In this document: piece by piece, positions 11,801-23,910 of the stretch
How the letters are laid out: every line of letters begins with the position of its first letter
Numbering within the stretch: the stretch's first letter is position 1
NCBI GenBank assembly: GCA_023313575.1
Contig: JAJTTP010000001.1
Coordinates: 2,976,001 to 3,040,000 of the forward strand
Direction of reading: 5' to 3'
Source: Eutypella sp. D-1
Taxonomy: Eukaryota; Ascomycota; Sordariomycetes; Xylariales; Diatrypaceae
Length of the DNA stretch: 64,000 nt
Notes under the pieces: model-generated
The model's input: the letters and a program-made list of their open reading frames with translations, nothing else
Told to the model about the DNA's origin: nothing
The model's database searches: none
Position numbers and translations under genes: made by a program

Positions 11801-14800
11801 GGCAATCAAGTACGAACCCGTTCAAGTTGCAGACCCCATGCTCCATGTTGTTTTAGTCGAAGCAGCCCCAGGAGCCAAACAAATCCTGACGTGTCGCCCC
11901 AGAACCCCGATCTACTCGCTACTGTAATTACAATTCCTTAAATGAGAATAGGCAGTTTCCTCCCTGGGAATCTGGTATTACATGGGGCTCCCTTCAGTCA
12001 GTAGTCCGCTTAGAAGCCGCGCCTAAAGATGAGATATTTTCCCTGCATAATCTTTCCTCGCTTCTATTCCAGGTTCGAGTACCTCCGAGTTTCTTCAAGC
12101 GTAGCAGGAATCAAGGTAGATGCGGTCAAGGTGCGCTCCTTAGGGGGGGAGGGGGGTGGCATCTTCCATGCAACAGATCTGCAGGTATCCTGCCGTAATT
12201 CTTTTACAAGACGCCACACAAACACCCTCCGGTATTGAAGAAGGAATCTGGCTGGACGAGGAGGTGCCCCAGTACACGGGAGCCTGCATACCAGGCTTAC
12301 GAGCTGCTGTTGGTTTTGAAGTTCCCACAACTTCGATCGAAACTCCCTTGGCGTAATCTGACATAAACATCGCGCCTTGCTTGTTCCAATGCGGTCAAGA
12401 AAAACGTAGACTCTAATTTTGTACGATATACCCCCAATCCATACCATGGAAACATTGCTTATCAACATTACAGATACTAAGGCCCAGTAGTAATATTACC
12501 ACCCACGCTTTGGTGTGTGCCATGTACTTCTGATTTGGTTCATAAGTAACCTTTTCCGGTGTACAACATATGTCCAAGCCTCGCAGACTTTAGAGGTAGC
12601 GTTGGGGGCCGAGGTGGAATTCTGTGGTAGATCCGTGTTTTAAGCTTTCTCGTCCAACGTGCTAGATAGAGCCCGACGCTACTTCCACTCAATCTTCACC
12701 GTCCACCTGTTGCCTGCTGGACTCTTTTCGGCAGCGACCGAGAGACGCAGGGGCGGCTGGAAGGCATCGCCCGCTGGCAGGTCGGTACAAACGCTATGAA
12801 TGGTTGATGGGTCTGCCGGGATACGGGCGTAGCAGGCGATCATCTGAAGCCATCAATCCCAGTGTTTCAGCCAAGAGAATTGCTCGATGATTCCCAAGTG
12901 ACCACGCGCGTTATAACTTCTACTGCTGTTGACTAATTGTCCCTTCAAACTTGGTCATTCGCCATCGCAGCATAGCATAGTGCGTCTAGAAACGCCCGGG
13001 ACCAGTATTGGTGGTGTCCACCTACCCACAGATCCGGAACCGTACCCACTGGGGAAAATGTGCAAGTATGTTATCAGAAGTAACTGTACCTGCCATCCTG
13101 TCGGCGGAAGTCGCATGAGGCTCAAGCGCGTAAGGTATCCAGGAAGTTCCTAGTGACGGCGACAGCGCCGACAGCGAAATAGTGGGGAAAGGGGAGATTT
13201 TAGTCCAGTGGTCAGGACTGCGCGTCCCCATATTCTGGCCAATTACATCCTCCAATACCCGAGCGCTGCGGTTGGGGTCCGGCATGTCGGCGCTGCGCAT
13301 TTTCGAGGGAAACAAGCCCCCAGGGCCGACCCTGCCGCCGGAAAAAAAAAACGAAAATTAACAGGGTGCCTTCTCGTGTGTCTCGCCTGATGAGCTTATT
13401 ATTGATGATGGCTCAAAAGACAGCGGGGATCAAGTCCGGTCATGGATCTTGATAACATAGTTATCTACACTACGCAGGCTGCCGTTCGATAGGGAAATCG
13501 CGTGTCTCCAGCCAGCCAGCCAGACTGGCCTTCTTATCGACAATAGCACATCCAGAGGGGAAGGCCTCAAAATGTTTCAAATTTGAGTTCCTGGACCGTT
13601 GGCAGGTTCACTACAGTGGCGAATGCGACAACCCAGGCTTAGCCGTGCCGACGTCGTGAGACGTCCTCACCCCATGTGTAAGTATAAAATCTAAAAGGGC
13701 CGGGACTCGTGCGATGGAGACCATTCCTGTACTCCGCGTCATTGAATTCGCTGGCATAAGCCATTCCGGGGGTGAACCCGGCCGAAGAAAAATAGGAATG
13801 TATCTGATCTATTTCATTAAGCTGCTGTCGCTATACCCCATAAAAGTTCCCCGGGAAGGGTCTGTCTTGAAGGTCTTGACATAGGGTCATCGGGACGGGC
13901 CGCTACTCTTAGGCTCTCTTGTCTATCTGGTTTGAGTGATGTGGTGCCGTTTCTCATCTTTCCTCTCATATGTCAATGCATATCATGATCCACGACGCAT
14001 AGCAGCGGTGACACGTTTGGCATGCCCACAAACATGGCCTCCTACCCACAAGTATATTGCTTCGAACAAAATAGGCGTTGGAGGGTTGCGTACCTCCATC
14101 TCTGCACATAAATACTAGATCTTGTGTGATGTGACGGATCAGCAGTTCGCAGCTATTCTGCTATCGCAAAGTTTCTCTTTGGTGATGCGGTATAAGAGTG
14201 TAGCAAACAGTTTCCGAATATGGATGCGAACAAGAAACGTTAGGGCCCAGATCCAAAGCCATCCCATCCCCATGCAGTCAGCAGCATGTCCAGCGAGTGA
14301 CATGCATGTCATAAGTGGCGGCAGGGGTATCACATGGTGACAGACGAATAGTGCGGCATGACCAGATATTAAAATGTTAGGGGAGTGTTCTGCGCACCTG
14401 CAACATTACGTAGGAGCCGAATGACTGTTCATTTAGGAATCGCTGGGGCAATTCTGCCTTAGGGCAACCATATTACCTACGGGCCCAGGGCTCCGGGTAA
14501 GGAGTTATACGTGGGTTTGCTAGGCAACTATCATGTCAAGTTCAGGATATCTGCCATCTAGTGCGTAGCGGGTGTTTCCGGGGTAGTATGGGGCCAATTC
14601 GATTATACTGTTTGCCTACCCGGATGCCGCAGTTGGTATGGTGATCTTAAAATCTCCATACGATTTCTTAGTGACTCGTAGTGTATAGATTGTCAAAAGT
14701 GGGTAAAGGGGGTTGAGGGGAAAGGAGAGAGTTCGATTAAGGAGACTAAAGTACGCGAATACTAGGTAAAAAATAGAGTAAGCTGGAGAACCCGTACGGA

Positions 14801-15049
14801 AGGAATCGCGCTATATCCTCTAACCTAATCCGGTACTATATCATTATCATTGGCTAGAGGGTAAACGACGAATGATGGTTTCAGCTACCACCCGATACTC
14901 AGAGGTTATTGACCTAAGGGTTACCCGGACTTGTATGTTTATCGGGTCCAGCTTGTACCGTATAACCTAGCTACATGTAGGTATTCGCAAATATGAGTAT
15001 AGACATAGATATACATAACCTGCAAGTTAAATCTACACATCAGCTTACT

Positions 15050-15600
15050 GCTTACCTAGGTAGGTATACAATTTCTATAAGGCACCAATTGGTACATTCT
15101 CCCAAACGGGTATTTTTAGCTCTCGCGGAGAACCCGCGAGAGACATAAGGACTTGGCTGCTCATGTACTTGTAGTAAAACGCTTCCTATATGTGAGTAGG
15201 TGTGTATCTAGATCTTCACATACCGAGAAAAAGAACCTGCACCTGGCATGGCCTTTCCGGGGGGAGCTTGAAGTGTCTAAGTACCTAGGTAGGTACCTAT
15301 GAAAACCCCGGGTACTCCTATACATACCTCCTACTTTAGAATACTAGGCACTTGGGTGAGATAGGGGTGTGACGTCGAGATAACCCGGCAGCGTACTCAG
15401 GTACCCACCTAAGGAGGTACCTAGATAGGTACCTAGGTACCGTGTAATAAGGTTCCCGTCCTTCTTTACCGGCACCTAGGTTAGGTACTCATTCACTCTG
15501 ATACAATGTAGATGCCTAGGTACCGTTCTGTGGCCCTGCTCACCTGCACCAGGTACCTAGGTAAGCTTGAGGTACTTAAGTCGGGTACATATGTATACCG
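15050..15600. repeat. Cluster of ACCTAGGTAGGTACCTAGGT-like palindromic words
   Basis: Overlapping copies of CCTAGG and GGTACC, each self-complementary, occur at about 15054-15069, 15280-15300, 15400-15441, 15473-15488, 15512-15524 and 15549-15580. The same words recur singly or in smaller groups at about 40215-40240, 40292-40312, 40435-40455, 46160-46172, 47036-47050, 58800-58820 and 59538-59612. They are confined to intergenic DNA in this window. Confidence 0.85.
15120..15142. other. Perfect 9-bp stem hairpin, 5-nt loop
   Basis: CTCTCGCGG at 15120-15128 pairs with CCGCGAGAG at 15134-15142 across a five-base AGAAC loop. The stem is GC-rich. No T-tract or gene end sits next to it. Confidence 0.7.
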
Positions 15601-17000
15601 GGGTGTGTGTACCTATTCAAGACCAAGATGTGGGGCTGAGTGAGAGTGGGCATTGCTAAGTTCCGACGTCACGAAACTTGAGATTGATAATTAATCATAT
15701 ATTTTACTTTGTCTAAGGTAAACAGTATAGGCTGTGCATTATATCTAATGAATTCGACCAAATGTCGAGCCCACTCACAAAGTCTTGACTTCCGGATTCA
15801 GCTAGCTATGATCAGCTCTATTCATATTGCTAGCATCTAACGTTCAGGGATTATTGAACGTACCAACCTAGCTACCTAGGCATGAGCCAATACCTCATCA
15901 TCGTACACCTATCTACATGTCTCCTTAAAATCAGGATGGCGATTTCTGGTCGTGATAGTTATCCAACTTTACATCTAGCCCGAGTTAGCGGCGAGATTAC
16001 CAGTTTTAAATTTCTGCCCAAAGCCCGGCGATCATTTAGGGTGCTGTCAAAGTAACAGGCTGGGCGGGGACAGGCCTACCTAAGTGTTCAACTGTTGGAA
16101 AGGGATGACCTCAATCTACAAGGCATTTGGATACTATAGGCGAATTACTCGCTGATTTTCCTTGTATGAACGTGCCATGCACGCCGGAATTTGTCTTCCT
16201 CCCAATCAATTCGCCGGATCGTTAGTACCGAAGCGAGCAAGGCTACCATTACAGTTGTATTGTACACTGTACTCCTGTATCTACCTGCCTGTCATGGAGG
16301 GTCCCGGTACTGTAATGTTTAGCAAGGTATATATCTGTTGTTGAATGAGTCCGGGGTCTGCCAAGTACATGCGTCCATGCCTACGTGGTAAGGTAGTGCG
16401 GCAGCATTCAAGGAAGATGAGACGGGAATTTCTAGTACCACTGTCACCACCACTACTGCCAATCATTGAACACGCTGTTTATGGAAGTATAAGCCAAATT
16501 TTTTATTAGGGTCCTTATCACTTTCGGGCCGTGTTTTCACTGACGTATCTTGATATTAATGGATGTTCACCACTGTAATGACACAAAAGTACCGGCAGTA
16601 TGCGTTTGTATTTTCTTACCTTTCAATTACACTATATTAAATTCGGAGGCTCGTAGGTGAGTTTCCTTTGTTCCTACCCCTTAGCTAAAAGCTTGAACAT
16701 ATTACTCACTAATCCAACACAACATGAACATAAAGGGTTGTTACCGGATATATGTGTGCAGAAACCTATACCCACCCGATTCGCTAGTTTATGCTCTTAG
16801 TTTTCAATTTCAATCTATTGAAATACTGAATAGGCCAGCAATCTTCAGTTTTCCAACACCGCATTGCAGAAGAGCTGTGTCCGTAGATCGCCTATCTGGC
16901 TATGAAGTGTAAGGTATTCAAATTTCTTATAATCTATTATACGCGTATAAGTATCGAGATGAAATGTCATACCCTCCCCATATTGTAATCTGAGTACTTT

Positions 17001-20000
17001 TACGTGGCTAGTGTGAGATTTAGCGGTTCCGTACCCGAAGCGTTTTTATTGAAGGAGGTGGTCGCTCGAATGCAGCCATCCACTCTACATGTCATGGCCT
17101 TCCCCCCTTATCAGACGTACTGGACTTGCATTCTTGCATTCCCTGCATCCCGTCCTGGCATTCGTGGCCAACGCATGTCGTCACATCATCTTTCTACATA
17201 TCGAAGACTTGGCTTTTCTCGATCCTCTGAACGCCGCACCGAAGTGTAACCCTATCGTGCGCGGCGTAGAAGTGCCATAGCTAGACCTTTTACAAAAATA
17301 CTTTCACTCAGGTACATACTGCCACGCAATAAGCCACTCACGTAGCAGCACTGATTCGGGATGTACCCGCTGGCTCATTGATGTGGTGAGGATTCTGCCC
17401 ACATATGTTGATGACAGAAAGGGTCTAAGCCCCGTATGAGAGTCAGCTGGATTTGGTGACGATCAAGAAATGATCTGTCGACCTATTGACCCCTCAAGGA
17501 AGTCTTCGCCGGAAAAGAGGCGAAGTACCCCGAGGCAGTGTTGGCTGGCTTCAGCACATTGACTTGGCTTGGGCGGTAGGGGTAACTCATGTTCAGGCCA
17601 ACTAGAATACTCTTTGCATGAGTGTCCCACCCCGCTGAACTCGAAAAACCTTAATCTCCAGTATCCATCTTCATGTTCATAAGCGTTGCTTTTCCGGTTC
17701 AGGAACATGAAATGACCCAGTTCAGTGGTAAAGAAGTGGCGTGTTCCCACTATTGCGGTGTTCCACCGAAGGGGACCTTACCCGAAAGGACAGACGGACG
17801 CCTGAGGGGCCAACCAGTGCCCTCCCAGGACGGGCCATTCTATTCCACGCGCTCTTGAAAATGATTGGCGCATGTGCAGAATCAAGTACCGAAGTCATGA
17901 GGAGCCTTCCGCAACCACGCGTAGCCTCCCTAATGCTCGCCACCAACGAACCAGGCGATGGGCATTCCGCTTGGGCGGGTCGCGATCGACGACCTAGGAT
18001 GAAAATTCCCGCCGGGTTGGAAGTTACCAATACTCTCTTCTCAACATGGAGGGGGAAGGGGGGCCGCAACTCCCCCTTACACAATTTTGCGGCATTCTCC
18101 ACTGAACCTTGCTTGTCTGCATGTATATATATATACACATATATATATGTTTCAGGATGATAAACGTCTTTCTCCGGCCCAGACTGCCGGTATAGTACCC
18201 CATTTTGTCCCCTGCGTATCGTGGCGGCCTTTTCGCTCACCTACGCGCCCATACTTCGAGCTACGAATGCAGGGCTGTCAATTTGAAGCAGATCTAACCT
18301 ACCCCCTTAAGGTTCCGGGCTGGCTTCCTTGCATCTAATCCGGCGCAGTCAACGAGTCTAGCTTCCGAAAGCATTCGCTTGCCTTTTCCCAATTAGGCTG
18401 GCGGCCTTCAGCCAATTTGTTGCGCCCGTTCCTTCGAGCTCCGGATGCCCTCTCGACGATGGTCTAGAATTCCTTTCTGGACTGTTTCTAGTGTCCTGCT
18501 GTGGTAGCGCTCGATCTCTGTCTGGGGTTTGATTAGATCGTACGTGCGGTTAGCGGGAAACAGAAGGAGGGGGTGACCACACCTTGTCTGATGGCGTCGT
18601 ATAACGCGGGCGATCACTACACGCAAATGACGTGCATATCATACGTGGACGGCTCAGGAACAGCTTTACGACGAGAAATTCCGGTGTCATGACCTAGATC
18701 TAGTGGGATCGATCTTGTCGTATAGGCTAGAGTCCAGCAGAAGCTCCCAAGAGCGGGCGCTTTTGCCCAGTCACGGAAGGGGAAATGTCCTCAACATGAC
18801 TAGATCCACGCCTTAGTCTAGTGTTCTGTAACGTTGGACGAGAGTCCTTCGCGTCGATACAATTCCACACATTTTTTCGAAGTGTGGGTCCCCGCCATGT
18901 TGAAAAAGGGAATCCTACATGGGGATATTCCCCGGCGTCTCCCATGGACGCCTCAACTAGAACTATCATGAGATTCGTACTTTGTGGCGAAGCTACTTCT
19001 CATCACGAGAAAAACATTAATCCAGTATATATGCTTACGCAACTTAGTTCAGCAAGTGGGCCTTCTGCTTCCTTTCTTTTTGATTAGCTAAAGAGAGCAC
19101 ATCGTAATTACTACAAGCTATTCGTTTTTCCTTTCTTTCTTTTCTCTAAAAGGCAGTATTCGAATGTGACGCACGACTTTGGAAACTTGACACTCGCGCG
19201 AACCTGCTGGCTACATAGGAGGAGTCATGCTTGCTTCAGAACTCCCTTACATTGAACTCTATTTCGACAACATTCTTAATACAAACTATACGACTGATGT
19301 CAATACATTACATGTGAAGTAAGCGCAATATCCCGAGAACTGGAGTAGAGTTGTCTAGAACATCATCACTTTGACCAGAGTGGGGGCCGTATGTGCGATA
19401 AAAGGGGCTAGGAGAGAGTGTATTTTGATTCAGCCGAGACGTCGCCCCTCCATGTTTGCATTGATAAGCTGGCAATGAATTGTGCTATTACGCAGGGCCG
19501 CGATTGAATCTTAACGCATCCTGTCGTCATCTCGAAACTTTTTTTTTCAGGTGCTGTCTTTGAATGTCGGTCCCGAACGCGACCCAAATCGCCACGATCA
19601 GGCGCCCTGGAAGTTTCCATGCCACAGGGGACAGCATCGTAGCTAGCTTGCCTCAGAGGTAGATACAATCTCTTCCTCTAACCCCGAAGCCCATCAGCAA
19701 CGTGCAAGCAAGACATGATTCTTCCTGACGAGACCTCATCCCGGTTCCCCGCCCAGAGTCCTACATCTCTGACAGGCAGGCTCCCCACCCCCTGACGATG
19801 CCCCGCTGAGACCTACTTGCTTCGTGCTCGCTTAAGCAGGCGATTTAGGATTGGCCTATGCACTGTAATGCGCCTAAGGTTAAGTTTGCTATGTACCTAG
19901 TATGCAGCTACAATGAATGTAGCAAACAACTGTTCAGTCGTGGTTTGCTTACGAGGACTAGGCAGCCCTACACGGGAGTGGATAAGGTACCGTACCATGT

Positions 20001-21240
20001 TTGGCGCTATCCTTCTCTCTGAGTGACTCCCTGATAGTCCTAGCCCTCGCCGAAATTATCGGCTTTCGTAGGTGCTAATACTGCCTTCCAACCCTCGCTA
20101 ACCCTAGGAGATCCTAGAGCCTGGATGCATGTAGTGTTGTGGCATTGCGGAAGGTCGCCCGGTATGAGACAGGCATCAAACCGTCCAACTAAGAACGACT
20201 AGTCTGGGACAGCGCGATCTAAACATATCACCCATAGAGCTCATCGATAAAGGGACCCCGGCATACCAAAGTACGAGGAATCGCGGTAGGCTACGGTCGC
20301 GTGCTGACAAGATACCAATCAAGCTTCAAACGAGGTGGTCCACACACCAACGCGGAGGCGAGAGAAAGGCCGAGCGGATACGGTCTTTTCACCCGACCAA
20401 TGGGCTGTCCTCGTAAAGCCGTCATCTAGGATAACAGGTCCCTGGTTCCAGTCATGGGGACGTGATTCCGGATACATGACAGCCTTCGATCAAGCACCCC
20501 CCCTTTCACTATCTTCCGTAGCCAACATTCTCGCCATAGTAGATACTAGAGTACACCGAGCCACATTGAGATACATCTTGACGGGCATTGGGCACCGGGA
20601 AGGGCCAAGTGTCTGCATCGATACCCAATAGTTTTCGTAGAGGTCGGTATTGTTCTTCCTGGCTTGTCATTTTGGCTTAGGGATCGCCGAAGCCAGCTTC
20701 GGACATAGATAGGGGGAAACTCTGTTCGTGACCTACGTATCATGTACGTAGACTAGGCTATCAGATGGCGAAACTTGTCGCCGATACAGAGTTACACAAC
20801 TGACCTCTCCACCTGGAAAGTTGCGCTCTTCACGATTTTCAGTTTCGAGTGCCTGACAACTCCCCATAGGAGGGCATTTAATTGCGAAGGGTTGGGGCGT
20901 CCTGCAAATGCGCATGTAGCTAGGTGATCGAGCTGCATAACTGGGAAAACTAGGGAATCCCCCCTGTACGTAGAAGACGCAGGTCACTCGAACTCAGGGG
21001 GACTCTGAAGCTAGGGGTGGGAGCATCACGTCGCTCGAACACAGCGATCTTCCCCGGTAGCTCTTCTGTCATGTATTCCGGGTATCATGTTGGTGTTGGT
21101 CCGCAGCGATCCGCACATTCCCCCTCGATGGCATCGCGGCTCTTTCTTTCAGACTGTGCGTACGTGTCACCGGCATGATGTGCTTCTGTTTCCAATCTGA
21201 ACGGTTCCCGGGAGGCCCATTCGAATTCCAGGCAGGCAAA
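17001..21240. other. Gene-poor stretch with weak coding-like frames
   Basis: No gene can be supported. Overlapping frames near 17.0-17.3, 17.46-17.75, 17.72-18.24 and 20.3-20.7 kb are open on one or both strands. None shows a domain motif or a consistent splice structure, and plausible-looking peptides arise on both strands at the same place. They could be decayed genes or chance. Confidence 0.4.
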
Positions 21241-21247
21241 GTCTAGT

Positions 21248-21869
21248 CTAGTCTAGTCGATAGGTCATTCGCGGATGGTTTCCTGTGTCCCACGAGTTCC
21301 ACCCGCCGTTTCTCTCCAGTAAGGCCCGATAGTGTATGAGACCAGGTAGATCGTGTGAGGATAATCTGGGCATCACAACGTCGTCCGGAACCGCGGGCAT
21401 TACCAGTGCCAGGGATGCTCGCTCTGAACTTCCCAACCACATTTCGCGATTCTGTCATTTCGGAGCATTGCACGGCAGCGTAGCGTAGTCATCGAAGAAA
21501 TTTCAAAACCCTAGTTGTCTACCTGAGATTCATCGTGAAGCATCCAAAGGGATACACAAATAGTCACCGCATGGAGCCCTCTAGCAGGTAGAGCGTCGTG
21601 ATCATCGTAGCTTTCCTCTCGCGTCGTCATTTCCATCATGGGGTTCAGATCGCTCTCCGGGCACAAGGATGATTATCGGGAGAGCTTACACCGAGTACCC
21701 GCTGAAGGCTCTGTGAGATGATCGCACCGCCATCGACAACGCTCTCGGGGATCTCCCTAGGCAATAGCTTACCATGGTACTCAGCCTTTTGCACGTTGAA
21801 AATAGCGCATTCTCCGCTTAAACCGACGAAGCCTTCTGGCTCCAGCCAAGGTGATTCAGTGACTTCAGT
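21248..21869 (-). pseudogene. Candidate decayed or unrecognised gene fragments (minus strand)
   Basis: Three successive open segments with ordinary amino-acid composition lie on the minus strand. 21869-21645 is entered just after a CTACTTAG acceptor-like site and reads ESPWLEPEGFVGLSGECAIF in part. 21651-21511 is in another frame and ends at a GTAGAC donor-like site. 21442-21248 contains DLPGLIHYRALLERNGGWNS and ends with a stop. Frame changes coincide with possible introns, but I could not fix a consistent gene model and recognise no family. It could be a small multi-exon gene, a relic, or chance. Confidence 0.25.
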
Positions 21870-21961
21870 CTAAGTAGTTTATTCTATACTTGCTCCTATT
21901 ACCTGTGAGTTGTCAAGTGACCTTCGACTGAGAATCACAACTGATTACGTCTTGATTCACA

Positions 21962-22235
21962 GGGCACCGTGAATCCTACCTGGTACACGAAACACCCTCC
22001 CTTCCTCCAGGAGACGTCCATGCCCAAAGTCCTCATTGTAACCGACAGCCGCACAATGCGCCTAACACCGAATCCGGCTTCTAGATGCAATATTTCTTCT
22101 TTAACCACCGAATATCCTACACGTGAAGACATGGCTGAACTCTATTCTGACATCTCAGTAGTCATGCGAATACCCATCACCGAGCTGCTCTACCACTATC
22201 GGACTCTTAACCCACCGACTGCGTTATCTCAATAG
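21962..22235 (+). pseudogene. Candidate exon or gene relic (plus strand)
   Basis: An open frame begins right after a good acceptor (TTGATTCACAG). The 57-nt stretch before it starts with GTGAGT and contains an ACTGAT branch-like site, so 21905-21961 looks like an intron of the size seen elsewhere in this window. The product reads VNPTWYTKHPPFLQE at its start and ends at TAG after PPTALSQ. The exon that should precede it is not open for long. I recognise no family. Confidence 0.28.
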
Positions 22236-22500
22236 AGTCGGGTGAATAATGGAAACAGACAGATCGTGTCCAAGCTGAATTGGCTCAGATAGCCTTTGAA
22301 AACCGTTGAGATCACCTACTGAAGGCGACGTAGTCGAGACTTCTTCCTAGTTTTCTGCCTTAATACCACGTCAGTTCCCCATGCCCATCACATTACTGAC
22401 AGAAATTTGATTCTAGTAGAAGAGTATTTGAAACCATCCTGACCCCCCTTTGCCAATATCAGCGGCGAACGTTATTCCCATTTACATCGGGCTTCTCGTT

Positions 22501-22521
22501 CGCCGCCGCCGCCGCCGCCGC
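22501..22521. repeat. GCC trinucleotide repeat
   Basis: Seven GCC-type units precede a candidate exon at 22.5 kb. Confidence 0.9.
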
Positions 22522-22545
22522 AGAAGAAGCAGGCTAGTAGTACAG

Positions 22546-22860
22546 GTAATGCCTTTGATCTTCTTCGAGGCGATCACCGATACAGCCTTACCGGAGCCCT
22601 CAACATCCGTGCAGTCTCAAAATTCCTACAAGTGGAGGGGCTGCGTCTTTGAGAACCTGGAGGCCCCACCAATCACACAAGAGTACCGACAGCTGACATC
22701 GCAAGATCGAGCAGAGCGCGACAGAAGAACGATCCCAGGTGGCCTCATAGAAAGCTGGGTCCCGCTCTGGCCACTGGAGGTGCCATTACCGGTGATGATG
22801 AATAAGATCAGGAAAAAGATCAATGAGACTGTAGTACTTAGAGACCTTCAACGAGTATAG
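22546..22860 (+). pseudogene. Candidate 3' exon or relic of an unrecognised gene
   Basis: A frame of about 105 codons follows an acceptor-like TAGTACAG and ends at TAG. Its peptide has natural composition with segments such as CVFENLEAPPITQEYRQLTS, DRAERDRRTIPGGLIESW and MMNKIRKKINETV. The amphipathic ending looks like a real protein C-terminus rather than noise. The sequence just upstream is a GCC-repeat encoding poly-Arg, which is unlikely to be coding. No convincing upstream exon was found, so this may be a truncated copy. Confidence 0.35.
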
Positions 22861-23531
22861 GGGGATCGTAGGCCATCGGTTCTATTTTAAACAAGAATGC
22901 CATCAAGCAGTCACTAAGACTGACATGGCTGTTGGGCATATCGAGGTGGCGGGAGTTCATCACGAGCTATCGCTAGACTAGGACTAACTATTGTGTTCAT
23001 ACTACATATACTCTTTAATAGTGATGGTATAGCTATGGTGAACTAAACTAAACGTCGCGGCACATACGCTCTTAGTAACGACCCAGAAGCCAAGCTTCAA
23101 GGTTCACGTTCGAGATAGGGCAATAGGCTCTACGACACATCCTCCCAGCGGGGCTTAAATATCCACTTCCACGCACTCTCAGCAATCCTTAATGTTGCCT
23201 AGACCGTAATCACTAATCGAATATCTTAAGGCGATTGAGGGTAAGAGGATTATAGGGGTAGGTCTAGTAAGTACTGTAGGCTGTAATGAATATAACGAAG
23301 AGCTTATGTCAAGGGGCCTGTTCTAAGTACGTCGTAGGCTTCCCGGTTCCATTTTGCGGGGTGCACTCATAGTATGTGGATGTGATTTCATCGGCCGTGC
23401 TCAATAAAGGATCATATGATACACCTAGGTACGACCCAAGTATTCCTCTCGTGTGCCCAATGGCGTGATAATCCGCTTAGTAGGGCTCGAACTCAGCATC
23501 AGGCTGCTCCATGGTCTTCTCCGCTTCCGTT

Positions 23532-23741
23532 TCAATTGTCGTCCTCAGCGGAGACGCCCGCCTGATCCCACTCTGTCACCTCCTCCCGGTCCTTCTGGAC
23601 ATCGCCGGTGTTTTCCTCCGGTGTAGATAAGGCTATGGCTTCTGAAACTACCGCCACGAGCCGTCGGTTTAACTCCTCGTTCGCCGTCTTTATATCCCCC
23701 CTCCTATCCCGCATCTCCTGGGGAACCTTCATCTCTGCCAT
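23532..23741 (-). CDS. Small acidic, coiled-coil-like hypothetical protein (possible frameshift at 3' end)
   Basis: A 69-residue frame whose ATG sits in a GTCATGGC context after an A/C-rich leader, typical of fungal 5' UTRs, 169 bp downstream of the TIM21 stop and on the same strand. The product is charged and probably helical (EMRDRRGDIKTANEELNRRL, residues 9-28) with an acidic tail. The frame stops at TGA (23532-23534). The neighbouring frame continues immediately with a plausible acidic ending, ETEAEKTMEQPDAEFEPY, to a TAA at about 23479. A frameshift or unresolved intron may therefore have truncated it. I do not recognise a family. Confidence 0.45.
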   Translation of the reverse strand: MAEMKVPQEMRDRRGDIKTANEELNRRLVAVVSEAIALSTPEENTGDVQKDREEVTEWDQAGVSAEDDN

Positions 23742-23910
23742 GACGTTCTTATTGATAGACAGTGTTTAGTTTGGGTAGTAGTGTTGTTTTTTGCTAATGG
23801 TGTTGGCTAATTCGGATGCGAATCTTCACCAAGTGCCCCGTCACGAAAATGGTTCAGGACTCCGGCACCGAGCTGACTTGACGGTAAATAGGCAACCGCT
23901 CCATGGCCAG

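Larger units (their letters stand above)
9801..17000. other. Gene-poor stretch
   Basis: I see no gene I can support. Frames are below about 135 codons and show no family motifs. The base composition looks mixed rather than strongly AT-rich, so heavy RIP is not obvious by eye. The notable content is a dense cluster of ACCTAGGT/GGTACC words at 15.0-15.6 kb and a 9-bp-stem hairpin at 15.12 kb. Confidence 0.5.

Noticed and set aside
17722..18240. 172-codon minus-strand and 139-codon plus-strand frames
   Set aside because: Both strands are open over the same bases, the minus frame contains TA-repeat-encoded Ile/Tyr, and no motif is visible.
23480..23500. GAGTTCGAGCCCT on the minus strand as a tRNA B box
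   Set aside because: No A box upstream at the right distance; it fits better as the tail of an acidic reading frame.
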